The position numbers and the translations under genes were made by a program. Source: Oreocharis arfaki (lineage: Eukaryota; Chordata; Aves; Passeriformes; Paramythiidae). Taken from it: a stretch of 64,000 bases of DNA. The notes below the pieces were generated by a model, which searched no databases, was not told where the DNA came from, and saw nothing but the letters and a program-made list of their open reading frames with translations. Shown piece by piece: positions 12,502 to 27,000 of this stretch. The DNA lies in contig VZRR01011629.1 in assembly GCA_013398015.1 (NCBI GenBank), forward strand, positions 94,408 through 158,407, read 5' to 3'. Positions within the stretch are counted from its first letter, which is position 1; the number at the start of each line of letters is the position of its first letter.

Positions 12502-15500
12502 CCCAACCCTGATCTGCAGAATGAGCCAAATTTACATCATACATAATTGAACACAGCTCAAGTGCAGCCACTGGAACTGCACCCACCTTCATATGTCTAA
12601 ATTTGATAGCCAAATACAGTAACACTGGTATCAACGATGAGGAAATGTTTCTGTTATCTTATTCCAAGCCCCTGTTCAAGAGCAGGATCAGTGATTAATC
12701 AATTGGCCTAAAGGGAAAATGCAGAGAAAAGAATGAAAATAAATCAATGTATGAAATACTATGTAATGCCACATATATCTAGAATTGATCACATTACTAC
12801 TCTGTCAGATTGGTCTGCAATTGGGAAATATTCCTGCCTGGCAGATGTCACTAGTGAGGCAAATCACTTACTCAAAACCAGGAGCAATTCTCATCTCTTA
12901 TTTCTATTCAATGTCTCTGTGAAAAATACAGGTTTTGCCTAACACTAGCGAAGTTCTTTTTTACAATGAACTAAGAATACCTATTTTCACTCATCTAACT
13001 GGGTAAAATTTTGAATAGTTACCCTGGGGTCACTGCAAAGGGCAAATATTTGAGCAAAAGAATATAAAGACAGCCATCATTGGAATGGAAAAAACCCTAT
13101 ATTGTGCCACAGCAAGAGGAAGACACAAACTGTTTCCTTAAAGGTGATGTTATGTCAACTCTATCTGCAAAGATCTGCTAAAGCTGGCTCAGGTTGCTCC
13201 TGCATTGTTCTACTGAGGCCAATAATCTGGCTCTCAAGAAGAGCTAATTAGCTCAAATGAAAGCTTTTTCATGCAGCTACACTGCTTCTGCTACCTGAAC
13301 TACTTTGCATGGCAGGGCATTATGTAAAAAGACTATGCTGTTTATAAAGCTTGCAATAGAGCCTTTTTCTCTGTTTCACACCTCCTACCTTAATTGAATC
13401 AAATTTATGCATGCATGTGTGTAACAGTCATCTCTGCACAGCACTAGGGAGACGCTTCCATGTCTAACAAAATCCTAACAGATCAGACTTAAGGTTACAG
13501 AAAGAATGCTGACTGTATTTAAGAAAAAGAAAATTACAATGGTCATTATTGGTAAAGCAGCTAGGGCATAATGACATCAAATAGGACTAAGGGAAATCAC
13601 CAAGGAGGAGGCAACACACTTTTCTCTGACACATGTCTAAGGTCTGAATAAGCAAACTCCATAAGGTTCAAAAGACGAGAAAGGAGGAGCTACTGGAGGC
13701 AATTAAGGAGAAACTTCAGCTGTTCCAGCCCCATGATCTCTTCACTGAAAAGCCTCTGCTCATTTCCAGATTACCATTAACAGTTAAGAGAAATGCCAAC
13801 CAAGTCTTGCAGCAGGACAGATGCAATACAGGAAAATACTTTAACTTCTGTTCAAACACACAGCAGTCTCACATAATGCACAGCCCTCACACCCACTTCT
13901 CAGCTGATCTGAAACTGTTGCTGCAATAATTTTACAGAGGATTTTGTGTAGCAAAGTAGCCAGTGCGGAAGTACTTCTTAGAGTTTAACAAAAAGCTGAC
14001 TGAAAAACTCAGGTCTTACTTGCATCCTCTATTTAAAATAACTTCTCCCTGAAGAACTTAAATGTTAAGACCCAGAACACCTAAAATCAGGAGGATTTTT
14101 CTGGAGGAACAGACCGTTTGACTGAAGACAAGAAGGAAACCTGCAGGCTTGTAAGAGGGAAACAGCTGTAATCACCAACGGAGCCCTTCTCCTAAATAAT
14201 TTCCAAGTCCTGGCCCTGTCTGAGTACACACTACCCAGAGGAGGAATAGGAAAATCCACGAATCACAAAGATGAACGAGCACTGTCACCACATGTGATGG
14301 AAGGCCAGCAGGGATCACGGGTATTCCTGTGGGAAGAGAAGAAGCTCTGCCCTCTAGATGGCATTCTGTGCCTGTAGATCCCAGATGGAGCTGGCGAGCC
14401 CTGCCAGGCAAGGTAACCACATCTCCACCTGCACGTGGGCCCAGAGGTCAGGAAGATCGGGTGGCAGCTCCTGGTTTTGCTGGGGAAGGTGAGAGCTGCA
14501 CATTGCTGAGTGGCAGAGCAGGAGCCAGCCTGGGCAGAGACCTGCTTTGGCTGTTCCACGTGGCAAGCACAGGAATGGTGCCCAGCCTAAGGTGAAAAAA
14601 AAAGGAGGATGTGACCCCATATGGGGAAAGACAACTGAACTGGAAGGGGTGGGCAATATGAGAAAACATATAATGAAAACCAAATACAAACAGAAAAAAA
14701 ACCCCCATCCTTACGAATAAACAAAATTCTCCTTGACATTTAATAGCATCTGAAACAGACAAGTGCACACTAAAATGTGCATGTAGCTATCCACATGCAG
14801 CACATGAGGCTATATTGTACCAGTGCACAGCTTTTTCGACTATACACAGAAATTTAACACATATTTACTGAGTAATCAGGTATCTACAGAACCATCAGCA
14901 AAAAACAGTTTCATGCATAATGGACCCATGTCAGACTATTCCACATTTGATTTATCTATCCTCTCTGTATATTTATAACTAATCTTAAAATCTGCGCTTG
15001 TCACCATGACAGATTAGGCAGACTTAAAAATAATCGTTTGGGTATTTTCTGCTGTGGACTATCAAATTAGCTGCAAAATAAAGCCAGTGAATGTTGAATT
15101 TCAAGAGTATGTTAATCATACAGATTTCACATGTGTAGTTACTCACATCCCAACACAGAAGCCAACCCTCACAGGCTAGAATTCAGCACAGTGCCTATAA
15201 TTCTAGTGTATGGGTGTAAATATACCTGCCCAGAATCCCTGCTAGAATCTCCAGTGCTGTATTCCTACAAGATGAACAAGAAAGAAATCAGTACCAAGTT
15301 AAGAAAAGGTGCATCGCCATGCAGATGTCATTACTGTTGAAGCGTTTTCAAGGTCAGTAAAGAAAAATTGAAAGAGAAATTATTTTACTATGTAAGAGTG
15401 GTAAAGGATTCAGCTCTAAGAGCTGAGGTAAATTAATTGGGATTTCCTATGCAGCCAGTGGAGAATGTCCACAGAATACTGGGATTTTTAAAATAATGTT

Positions 15501-18500
15501 AGTTTGAAATGAACTGTAACTATTTATTTAGTTTATGAACTGTAGAACTGTCATTACTGTCAGCCAAATTGCATGCATTAGCATGTAAATTAAAAATATA
15601 GGGCGTGATTCTAAAAATCTCTGTCACATAGAAGCTTTACTCTGAAACAAGTGCCACTTTGAGTAATGAGCAGGCTCACAGAAAGGGCTTGTGGAGAGCC
15701 GGGCCCAGAGTGCACAGCTGAGAGAAACTATTTAAAAAACTGAGCCTCACTCTCTGGAATGATAGATGTGTGGGGATAAACACAGCCACCTAGATCTACA
15801 ACACAGGGCTGGAAAATCTCGTTCCATTCAGCGGGGAGAGTGGATTTTCAATCGTACCTCATGCCTGATTGCTGACAGAGGTAAGTTACATTAACTGCCG
15901 ATTATCTGCAAGAAGGCACCACGCTTGGAAAGAAGGGCACTGAAAAACTATCATTAGATTATAAAAGGCAGACAGAAATAGCAGATTCCTTCCCTGCAAG
16001 CTCGCAAGGACTGTGTGCAGAATACAGTTAACATTCATTTCAATAGAGAAAATCTGACAGGTTTAATAAAACCGAGTTGATTTGCCTTGACTTCTGTGAC
16101 TTGCCTTTTCTTCACTGACTACACCTATTCCTCAAGACCTTCCGGCACCAAATCATTATTCTTGTGGCCATATTCAATACTCTGAACTATTTAAAGACTG
16201 TTTTCATGTCAGTCAACTAAGTACCACAGAGCTTTCTCGGTAAGAAAAGAGCCATTGGACTGGAACTTGGAAAATCATAGAAAAAAAATTGATTTATAAC
16301 CTGCTTTTTACAAACAATATAGGTAATTCCATTTGGCTGTGGCAAAACGAACACTAAATGCTTGTGTATGTTCTCATTTGTTACAATAAAATTTCCAGAT
16401 CTCAATATATTGTCTTGAGGATTCTATAGTTTACCTATAATTTTCACAGCTACATGCACCAAAACGTAGGAAAAAAATCACCACTACAGGTGAACTAAAG
16501 GATAGTCTAAACAGTGCCCTGACTAAAATATTAATGTGAAGTTAAAAAATTCCATAAAAGACATATACATGTATTGCATTTTCTTCCACCTGAAAGATGT
16601 TGGATTCACCACCCTGGAAAAGAGTGTTTTATATCATTCTGCCTTGAGAATGAAGAAATCAGGAACAGCATAAGTTACTCCTTTCCTATGTGCCTTGTAC
16701 CTCACTGGGATACACTGATGTGTGTGATGAGCACTGACGCTAGAAAGTAACTTTCATTACAGCCTGTTTACTGCATGAGCAGGCTAAAGGAGAAAAATTC
16801 CGATACACAGCAAAATTCAGGAGCGGTTGATGGGGTATGACACGATGACACGCTTAAAACAATTAAACACTGTTTTAAGACACAACAGAACAGGGATAAT
16901 AGTTGAAGCATACTCTGTTGAGCACTTGGCTGAATTAGCAAATTTCAACAGATTACTGCTTTGTGCATATCTCAGAGCACAAAACTGAGAGTTAATCTGG
17001 AAACTTTTACCTTTTCAACATGTGCCAAAAACTCAGAAGCTCTGCATGCTCTGACCCAAAACATTTAACTTCTGAACCACTGCCATGGTGTGTCATAGGA
17101 GATGCAATTTGATATTCTTTTATTTTCCCTTAAACTCAGTCAGAAAAGAAAACAATACCATTTTTAACTCAGACTAAAATTTCCAAGAGGCACCAAGGTT
17201 GATTTTAGAAAGCATTTTAAGCTTTTGTTGAACTGAATAGTGAGAAAAATGCAGATAAGCACATCCCATACCTCTTGGACCATGGTTACAATGACTTAAT
17301 GTACAGTTATTTATATTAAAGTATTCTCCCATTTCAGGAAATGGAACTGTTTGGTGAACAGTGGATCAGAAATCTGTCTCTAATGATAGCAGGAAATGGT
17401 TACAGCAATGACAGAGTAAATCTGAACAGCTCTTTTTTCATCCAGTGGGCAGAGCTATTTTCAACACCCCTGTTGTAAATTCATATCCCTACTAGATCAT
17501 CTTGATTTTTCCACGCCAAAAAAGAAATTGCCATGAATTTCAACTGGCTTAGGGAAAAAAAAAACCATAAAAGGAGAGGGAAAAATAGAAAGATCAATAT
17601 TTTACATGTCTGCAAGAAATACGTCCTCTTCTCTTAAATAGTCACCAGATACCAACTGAATTGAACCATCTGCCCAGAAGAGGTTTCTAGTAGTCATCAT
17701 CCATATGAGGATATTATTTCCAGCAACATCCCAGCAGATAACTCTGTGCCTGCTATGGAGCTTCACACCCTTGTGGGATGGCTGGGAAAGCCGCAGTGGA
17801 AGATGGGAACTGGCAGGAGGGGTACAAACATCTGGGAAGGACGAGGTTTTGAGGACTTCAGCAGGAGCAGGTGAGGACAGACAGCAGGAGAAAAGCACTC
17901 CAGGGCACAAAGGCAAGGAGAAACAGGTAGCAGCCATGAGATTTATTTCCCAAAGACCAACTGAGCCACTGAGGACCTACAATAGATGAGCTCAAGCATC
18001 AACAGGTTATAGAAAACATTCAGCTTGAGAGTATGTGTTCGGTTTTAATTTAAAATTTACTCAGTTATTGGAAAGCTGAAACAGTTTGCCAATACTGTTA
18101 TCTAGAAAGAGCTGGAATAAACTGGGCTGGTTTTGAAACCAGTGGTGCAATTCCGGGCTGATTCATTACCAGCCACTGTGTAAGTTTGGAAATAAGACTT
18201 TTCCTGCCTCATTGTCTGATCCCTCGCTATAAAAAGCAAAGGAGTTCTTAGGCACAGTTCAGAAAACTAATTATAAAAGTCTCCTACTGAAAAGATTTAG
18301 AAGTAAAATAATCCAATAATTAGAATTAAGTAGGTTGGTCTTTGGTGACAAATCAGAACAATGAATCTAGTTACACAGATGGCCAAGGCACTGGGCTAAG
18401 AGGCTTCTGGCTGAATCAGATAAAACACATTGGCTGGAACAAGACTGGTTGCTACAAAAATTTTAGAATGTTGCTACAAAATATTTAAAAGTTCCATGAT

Positions 18501-21500
18501 TTTTCTATGCATCTAAGTCAAGTGATTCACATTTCCTATATGCCAGTTAATCAGCTGACTTTCAATAAACAAGAAGTCTTTCCTCACAGATATTTTCAGA
18601 AACTCAGGCTCTTCGCCCTTGCATATGGTGTGTTTCTTTCCATGGAAAAGAAAATAATTATTAGTTTTCTCACTATTTTACATTGCAATACATGGAAAAT
18701 AATTTTTAAAAAAAAAGAAGAAGAGAAAATCAAAAGCAAAATAAAAATCACCAGCATCCCAGTCAAAGTTATCTTCTCAATCCACTCAGAGGAATTATGT
18801 ACCCTGCTAATATTTCTTTTTTATAGTTCATAGTTCATTGCTATCATGTCTTTCTTCCTCTGCAGAGTAGTAAAAACATAATATCGGAAATACTTGACAT
18901 ACTTCCTCATTTGTTTAATGGTGATGATACAGGGGAAATTACCCCTCTAATATATTTGAACATTTTGCTTATTATCCTGAGTGAGTTTTCTCCCAAAGCT
19001 CAATTTATTAAAACAAAACACATCTTTCTATGATGAACTGCAAAGGGTAAGAGGGTAAAATTCTTTAATTAAAATTAGAGTGGTTTCATGATTCTACCCC
19101 AGCAGATACTGCTCCTACTGCAGCTTAGTTTACTGAAACTTTCATTGAGTCTCACTCACCCGCAAGCAATGAGATTTTCACACATGAATTAGGCTTTTCA
19201 TTCGATAACTTCAAGGTTACAATCCAACGCTACCCCAGTGGTTTGCTGAAAAATGCAAGGTTGGGAGCAGCCCTCAACCAGCATTTTTTGAGGCCAGTAG
19301 AACTTGTGCCTATTGCAGAGGGGGAAGGGGACACTCAGCAAAGCAGGGGATCCTCCTCTTTTTTGGCCATGTTTATTTTAATTTGAATGCAAATGCTGTG
19401 GTTTTAACAAGGTGTCAGCTGTGCACTGTCCCAGGCTGGGGTGGGTAAATCACCTCTTCTGATTACAGGTGTCCTACCAGGGCACAAACAGCTGGACTGC
19501 TGAAGATGCAGGAAATCTGCAGCTGAAATGGAAAATTGAACCCATTCTTCCTGAGTCTTCATCCAGTCTCACACTTCCCTTTCCTCTTGAGGAAATGGGA
19601 GGACATGAAGAGTGTCAAAGGACACCATCCACAAAATCCATGCATCTTACAAAATCCCTTTTTTTACTGTCAAAGCAAAGCACTGCCCACTACAACCTGC
19701 ATTAAGTACCACTTGGTCACTTAGTCTGGAGCAATCCCAGACAGCTCACTTTCTTCATGAGCAGCCAAAAGCAAACACCTTCTAAGCAAACTGCCCCACT
19801 GCAGCTGGAAAGAAGGAAGTCCGAAAGAGCTGGAACATTTCATGGAGCCAGACACAGTTAATTCCTACTGAATTACCCTCCCTGCATAAATGTCTGTGCA
19901 AATGACAGACTTTAATAAGCCTTCAAAGCTGACACAGTATTTATCACTGATTAAATTTTTAAAATCAAAGTAACTATAGCTTTTACAGACATGTTTAGAT
20001 TAAGACTGACATCAATGCTGTATATCAGTTTAAATCACTAGCAATTATGCAGGTGCTTGGTGCTTGTATTTCAGCCATTTGAGGCTAAATTGGGGCAGAG
20101 AACCCATAACTCCATATTGGATAACAAAGCTCTGGGACACTCTTAAGGCCTTTACAGACACTGTTTGTCTAATATAGAATATTCTTAAAGCTTTCCTCCG
20201 TGGACTGTAAATGTGTAAATTGTTCTTGCTGGAAAAAAGAAATAGTAGACAATCTTGAAATGAAAATCCATATAACACCTATCATACCCAGGAGGGCAAA
20301 TTAAGGCTTTGTGAAAAATCTCCAACTTGTATGTATATGACTTTGGAAATATAACATTATTGTTTTAGTGTAACTGTGAAAATTGTGAAAAAATCTGGAA
20401 TTGCTGTATGGGGGTTGATGCATGTCCAGAATAAATTATATTTTTTGTATATTTCTGGCTACAATTTAAAAACAAAAAAGTTGCAATTCTTCCAGAATTC
20501 AAAAAAGGAAATTCCACCATGGAGTTCATATGTTATTCCACATATTTCATTAATATTTCATTTTTTGCAGCACTCCAGATATACAGAGAAGATATCAGAG
20601 AATTTCTTTTTCTTTGTAAGAGTTAGAAGGCATTTGATCATAACTGCTGAAGTAAATTAAATGGCATTTCAAGAGCAGCCAACTAAAAATGCCGAAGGCA
20701 CAAAGGAATTTTGATATCCAGGAAATCACAATTAATTTCAGCTATGTAAAATGGGATACAAGATGGTGTGAACCATTTTTTATTTGTCATCTGTTTCATT
20801 TGATTAGAAACGTATGGTATTTATCAGTCAGCAGAGTGGAAATAGAATTTGCTGTAAATGATAAAGGATGTAAAAAAAAATTACAGGCAAAAGGAGCAAT
20901 GGGAGAATACATGTAGATATCTCTTATCAAAGTATATGATAGCTTTCACTTGGACTGACTATAAAGATGCTTTATTATACTGACTTGTGTTGTTCAGTGA
21001 GAAAATTTCTAGGATAAACAGTAGTTAATAAAACATAAAAGGTATTACTGAAATTTATTTGGCAAAATAATTGACAGAAAAAAAAAAGTTAAATGCAACT
21101 CCCATGATATGGAAGATATTTAAAGAAAGTTTTCTGTGAAACTTAAGCCTTGTCCCTTTTCTCATTCTTAGATTTCCTGCTCCAGGTCCAGCTGATGAGG
21201 ATGATGACAGGTTTTGTCCCACTCACAGAAACTCCTGAAGAAAACCACCACGTACCTCACATCTACAATATCAGCACTCCAGGAAGAGCAGAAACAATTT
21301 GGTCTACGTATGGAACAGGAATTATTTTCCCATACAGACATTCCAAATAAAAGAAACTAAGTAATCTGCTATATTGTATATAAACTGGTGGAGCTACCCA
21401 ATTATCCCCGTGCTGGTGGATTGCATTTCTCTCTTGGTACTTCATTCATTGAAAAGTTATCTCAGACTTATCTAAATTTTTATGTGATTGGCCAAGGGAA

Positions 21501-21575
21501 GGTATTAACCAGAAAAAAAATTACCTGCTGGATCTAAAGCTTTACAGAATACAAACTTCACACCACTTGCACTGT

Positions 21576-21682
21576 CATATATATTTATACACATGCGTAC
21601 AAACGTAAATTTATTATATATGATTTTATATAATATATTATTTTATATATAATAATATATAATATTATAATTTATAATATAT
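21576..21682. repeat. AT-rich simple sequence block
   Basis: About 107 bp composed almost wholly of A and T, with many TATA, ATAAT and TTATA words arranged as overlapping imperfect palindromes. It looks like a degenerate TA-type microsatellite. It could fold into hairpins on either strand. Confidence 0.85.
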
Positions 21683-23910
21683 GTCCTTTGTGGAAGCTTT
21701 AAGAGAAGCTCACCCAAGCAACAGGCCAGTGAACACAGGTGATGAGGAAGAGGATGGAATAATTCTGCAACGAGCTAACAGACCAGCTTGTCACGAGCTA
21801 CACTTGAGTAACAAACAAACTAATAGGAAGAGATATCAAAAGCCTTCTTAACAGTGTTGATATTAGTGAAATTATATTAATAAGCATTAATGGATTAGGT
21901 CACACATTCTGACTATTACTTTTAATAGCTTCTGTTTACAGGCAGTCTTCAGATGCTAGAGGGCACAGATGGAGTACTGACTCTAGTGAGCACTTTATTA
22001 GCCTTTCTGATTTCATTAATTCAGTAGCATCTAATTGTGTAAAGTAAGATTAAAGATCCTGACACCAACAGCACAAAAAGTAACAAACAGTAATTTTTTG
22101 TCCCTTTCTAGATAGACTAATAAAATATTTAGAATAATTAGTCTGAAAATAGTAAAGAATCAGAACAGCTAATTGCATATAACTTTTAAAAAGTCTCTTA
22201 ATTAGTAAACCATACAATCTTTGACATTACAATTTATATTCTTCAAGAAAGAAATAAAGCAAAAACACACAATGTTTAACAACACACAATTAACAACACT
22301 TTGTTTTGATTATATTGGATCACAATTAATGTTGGCCCTGGAGTTCATCTTTCTACTTCGATGGCTCCTTACACTGCTTCTGTAGATTAATTCTTTAAAT
22401 ACTGGCACTCTCTAATATGTGGTTCTGGACATGCCACTGCACAACACCAGTGAGGAGACATCTCCACTGCCCTCCCTGAACCAGATCCTGCCTGTCCTTA
22501 GGTGCTACATTTTATATCTGGGCAATTTGCCACAGCTGATAAAGGCTGTGACATTATTGAACACCTCCCCACCAACTGAGGACATAAAGAACCACAAATG
22601 TCATGCAGACTGATTAGGAATGAGGCAAAGCAAACAGAAATAATGCACATTTTGGAAATAAAGGATTACAAGGAACATACAATCATTCTCCATCAACAGA
22701 TAAAGCAAGACTATGTTAAACTGTACATTTTTTTAGAGTTCTACTGTCTTAAAAACTTAGTAGCATGTGTTCTTTTCCCTGGGGCAAAATCAGTTATTTA
22801 ATATTACAGGTGTTTATTTTACAAACAGTCTAAGACTTTAAAGTAAAATTGGAGAGACTGCCTTCACCTTTGAGATTTCAGATCCTGTATTTAGATCCAA
22901 AAGGATTGATTGTAATTGTCCATGTTTTATTTTTAACAAAGTCCTCAAGAACAAAAACCCTGAGTTTTAATCTGAACAGAGTACAGCTCAACCCAAAAAT
23001 TATCAAGTAAAAGATCCCCTCAGACTTATACAAAAAATGTATAGGCACAGCGACAAATCTTTGTCTACCAAGACCCTACACAGGCAAAGTGTCACTCAGG
23101 TCATTCTAAGGCATTCATTTATCCATACCTACAATGCTACACAGATGCTTGAGCAGAACAGAAGGGAGGAAACACTTGAAATGTCAAAAATATGACTTTG
23201 TAGTTGTTAAAAATCAGATTTAAATATGCAATCTTATTTTTTCATAGACGTTGAAGCCCACGGTTCTATCAAGGAGCACAAAATAAGTTCATGTATACTG
23301 TGGTTACAGTTTTACCTGCATCTTGTCCATGGCTGCCTAAGAAAACATTGAAACTTTTCCTCTAGTTAGAAGCTACCACAAAGTGCACTATTTTGCAGAT
23401 CCTAATTTTCCAGAAATGCACTCAAAATGTAGAGTGTGCAGTTCTCTGTGTGGTCCACAAGGAAATAGATTTTCCCCAGCCCAGCAGTAAAAAGGCCTGA
23501 GTTCTCCCAGGCAAGCAGTCCAGCAATTAAAAATTGAGCAATAAACTACAGTGGAGCAAAACTAGTTTTACGACAGTTGTTAAACCACCTATATTAGTCT
23601 TGCAATATTAATAATTGAAACAAAATGAGTAAAACCAATTTTTCTTATTGAATGGTCTCAAAGGAATTAAAATAATGTATTAAGTTCTTTTTAAAGATAT
23701 CTGATGCTCAGCATTAGAGAGGGATCCTTTTAGTGATTCTAAGCCTCTTGTTCATTCTTGGTAAATGAAACATAAAAAAAATACCCCATAACATGAAATC
23801 AGGTGAACTGTGAAAGATTAGATTAATACTACAGGGTGATTCAGTGCCAATAAATGAATGAGGCAGGGGGAAGGGTGGTCTTTTATGTGTGAAACTGTTG
23901 TGCTTCTTAC

Positions 23911-24060
23911 CTCCAGAGCCTTCAAACGCTCCAAAAGCAATTTTGTTTTTTCTTTTTCCTCCTCAGTGCTGCTGCTTTCACTTCTTGAATCGTCATCTGC
24001 CAGCGCGCGAATTTTTTCCATGCCTTCTTTACCTCTCCTACTGTCTTCTGACAGCTTTTC
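23911..24060 (-). CDS. NCKAP5: NCKAP5 coding exon B (internal, 150 bp)
   Basis: An internal coding exon of exactly 50 codons, phase 0 at both ends, bounded on the minus strand by the acceptor ATCATTTCAG and the donor GTAAGAAG. The translation starts EKLSED, passes through DDDSRSESSSTEEEKEK and ends TKLLLERLKALE. I recognise the SRSESSST, acidic, KTKLLLERLKALE order as NCKAP5. The last third has heptad leucines and joins the coiled coil of exon C. The serine run next to acidic residues looks like a casein-kinase-2-type substrate patch (inference). Residues 6 to 21 (DSRRGKEGMEKIRALA) fit my memory of the mammalian protein less well than the flanks do. The exon contains a GCGCGCG run (24003-24009), rare in this AT-rich setting. 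Skipping the exon would keep the frame. The protein probably acts at microtubules or with NCK-type adaptors, by family knowledge. Confidence 0.95.
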
Positions 24061-27000
24061 CTGAAATGATTTTTTTAAAATGTCATTACTCACAGGTGCA
24101 AATGAAGTTAACTACGCAAATATCTCCAAATCTCCCTTACATATGAATGAAAAAAGACAGAGCAAGTTGCTAGTGACATGATTAAAGCACTAAACAAGTG
24201 GAGTCATGAAGGTTCTGTGACACACGCTATGCCAATTCTGCAAGGGTATGAACAACTTAACTGCTACATCTACTTCGGATTTTTAAAAAGCAGAACTCAT
24301 CATCTCGTTAATAACTTCCATTTTCTTCTTTAAAAGTTGCAATGAAGATTGAACATACCAGCTTTCAATGGTAGCATCTTGCCACTGAGAGATAAAGCAG
24401 TCTATTGAGGAAAAGCTAACATACATTCATGCCTAATGTATTTCACCTTTCTTCATCTAGAGCTAATATTTGAATTATTAAATAATGGGCTGAGAATCAA
24501 GCTACCAAATGAATACTGATTTAAGATCTGCTCTAGCATATAACTGGAGGGAATCAGACTGACAACAAAACTTTCAGAAGTGCCCCAGCCTATTTCTAGT
24601 CAGTCAGACTGAGTTGCTATCAGCTGTAGCGGCTGAGATTTACAAGAGGTCTGTAGAAAGGATAGGATTGAACAGTGAACCCTGCTAACTCTGTTAATTA
24701 TCTGTCCAAGCTCTCTGTCCACAGAGAGAGTGAGACAGAGCAAGCAAATCATACAGACTACAAGCAGGCAATGTAAAACATTGCCCAAAATGACAAGGCA
24801 AGCATAAGGGCAAAAAAGAGAACTCCACAGATGTAGAGAGTGCACCATCATTGGAGCGGAGCACAACACGGGAGGGACAAGCTCTACCTTGCAAACCACC
24901 TTCTCTAATTGTATGAGCAGATGGAGTGTGACAATTCATGAGCAGATTGAGAGTGGAAAATGTGAGGTAAATCAACATTAAATACTAGGTGTCAAAAAAA
25001 ATCTAGAGAATCCCTACAATGAGCATCTAGTCTTCTTCATGTGACTTTCTGATAATTATGTACAAAAGCTCATAGGTTCATGATCTCAGAGTTACTCCAT
25101 AAGTGAGATGCTTCTCCCATAACTACTACACAACATACACTCTGTCCAAGCATAAAAGTGTGCATTTTCATGAAGAACTGATACAGCTTGGATAACTGTG
25201 CAAATAAAACTGTTTGAGAGTTAATAGCAAGGCATTATCTTAACTAAACCCCATATATGTAACTGAATAAAAAATCAGCAGTCTGGATCACATTCACAAC
25301 AATGTCTTTTTTAAATATTAACTAGCTTAGAAATTGACTATTACTATGTTAAAACTTTAATCAAGAATTAATTTTATACGATATGGACTTAATTACCTTA
25401 CACAAACCATGAAGTAAAGATCTCATTCTGAGCCCTGAAACATAGATGTCAAACAGCCATTCCATCAGGTTTCCAGCATTAGTGCTACCCTGATCACAAA
25501 GGAACCATAAACACAGTACTTGGGCTTTATTTTTTGGTGCTTGCTATGCAGTGATGCAACAATCAGGTATTTGTAAAAGAGCCATTAAACCATTTTTGCT
25601 TCAAGCTGCCCCAAGGAGTCCACTGAGATAAAACACTTCAGTGAACTCAGGGGAAAGAAATGACAAAGGTATATCTCTGATGCAATTCAAACACAAACTA
25701 TTATTTTTAGGAGGGAATGTGACATGAATGGGATGTGGCTGACAATAGAAGAGAAGACAAACACATGCACAGGGTCACCTTTCGTGCACAAACTCAGGGC
25801 AGCGATTTCAAAGGACAGGTAGAAGAAAGCACAGGTTATGACATTTCATCAGATCAAGGGGAGTAATATAACTTCTCACAGAGTAAATCCCAGCTACATA
25901 AAGAAGTAACCTGTTCATGTTCTAATTACAAAATTAGATGAGCTTTGCACACTGGTGGCATCACCAGGAACACACATCCTGTTTTACTCTGATGTGCACT
26001 TGGATACCTCACGATATTTACTACTGTTACCCCTGCCTAAATGCTGAAGTACAGCTCACATAGTTCCAAAAGCAGTTTATTACTCAGTAATAATAAATGA
26101 GTTTCAGCATTTGAGCCATGGAAAAGGTGCAGAACAGAGGAAAACTCTTCTAAGCTTAGAAATTGTACTCAGACATGCCACGTGCTGAGGGCACTGCCCC
26201 ATCACATTCACCACTTCCACCTGGGTGATGCCCAGTGAGGGTAGAGTGGAAAATGCGCACTCCAGCAAGCAAAAAACCCAGGTATTTGTAAAGCACCCTT
26301 TGTGCTAAAAGTCAAGTCCCTAAAGAGAGAGGATGACAAAGGCTTTTGGAATGACAGAAACCTCTTGAGTGTGCAAAATCTGTTAATATCAAAGGCAGCT
26401 GGCTGCCGGGAGACGAAGGAAGGGGCAGAGATCTGCAAGAGGAAATGTGCATCTCCTGTGGGATGTTGGTCAAATCCTACAGAGAGCTCTGGAGTGAGCA
26501 CACTGACGGCAGCAAACAATGGTGTGAAGCAGCTTACTCCTTTTCTCTCTAGAGTCCTACACTTCTTGTGTTACCTCAAACAAGGTAACTGTTCAGAAGA
26601 GCATCTTGAAAGGGAAAAAAACAGTCTCTGCTCACGCCTCATGTATTGCACAGTCACAGGCAGGCTGTGTTCAAGCTGAGTAACAAAATCCTCCCCGGGT
26701 CCAAAGTCCAGCAAAGGCAGAGTAAGTGCTGTCCTGCTGATCAGTGCAGTTTAATTTCTGGGAGAAGGTAACAGATGGAAATGGTGTTCTAGAAGTAAAA
26801 CAGCTTAAAAAAAGAAAGAAAAAAAAGAAAGGGAAAAAAAAAAGCAATAACTCTGCTCTGGGTGCCCCCAGACCAGTAAGTTTAAGATACATGCCTGTAC
26901 CATGAGAGGATGGAAACACAACAGCCTGATGAGAATTCTGCAGTAAAGGCTCATCTACTTCTCTAATGCTCTGTGTCAACAAAGAGACAATAAAAATATT

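Larger units (their letters stand above)
1920..23910 (-). other. NCKAP5: NCKAP5 intron between exons B and C (21,991 bp)
   Basis: A long intron that starts with the donor GTAAGA at 23910 and ends with TGTAG at 1920. It is AT-rich noncoding sequence. Recognisable contents are a TA tract (2700-2716), a CR1 3' end (5901-5955), a (CAG)9 tract (12475-12501) and an AT-rich block (21576-21682). There is a GC-richer patch near 14270-14600 with overlapping open frames in several directions, none with a recognisable protein. The open frame on the minus strand at 17602-17937 has no ATG-anchored, recognisable product. I see no further exon and no RNA gene. Confidence 0.8.

Noticed and set aside
12323..12634. 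Minus-strand open frame with a poly-alanine run
   Set aside because: The alanines are the antisense reading of the (CAG)9 tract; the rest is unremarkable intron.
14172..14768. Cluster of overlapping open frames on both strands
   Set aside because: This is a GC-rich stretch with few stop codons; no frame has recognisable protein features or consistent splice signals.
17602..17937. Minus-strand open frame of 111 codons with a plus-strand open frame opposite
   Set aside because: No domain is recognisable and both strands are open over the same DNA, as expected for a GC-richer patch with few stops.
24600..24978. Overlapping minus-strand open frames rich in leucine and cysteine
   Set aside because: Two frames are open at once, neither resembles a known family, and the hydrophobic composition follows from local base content.
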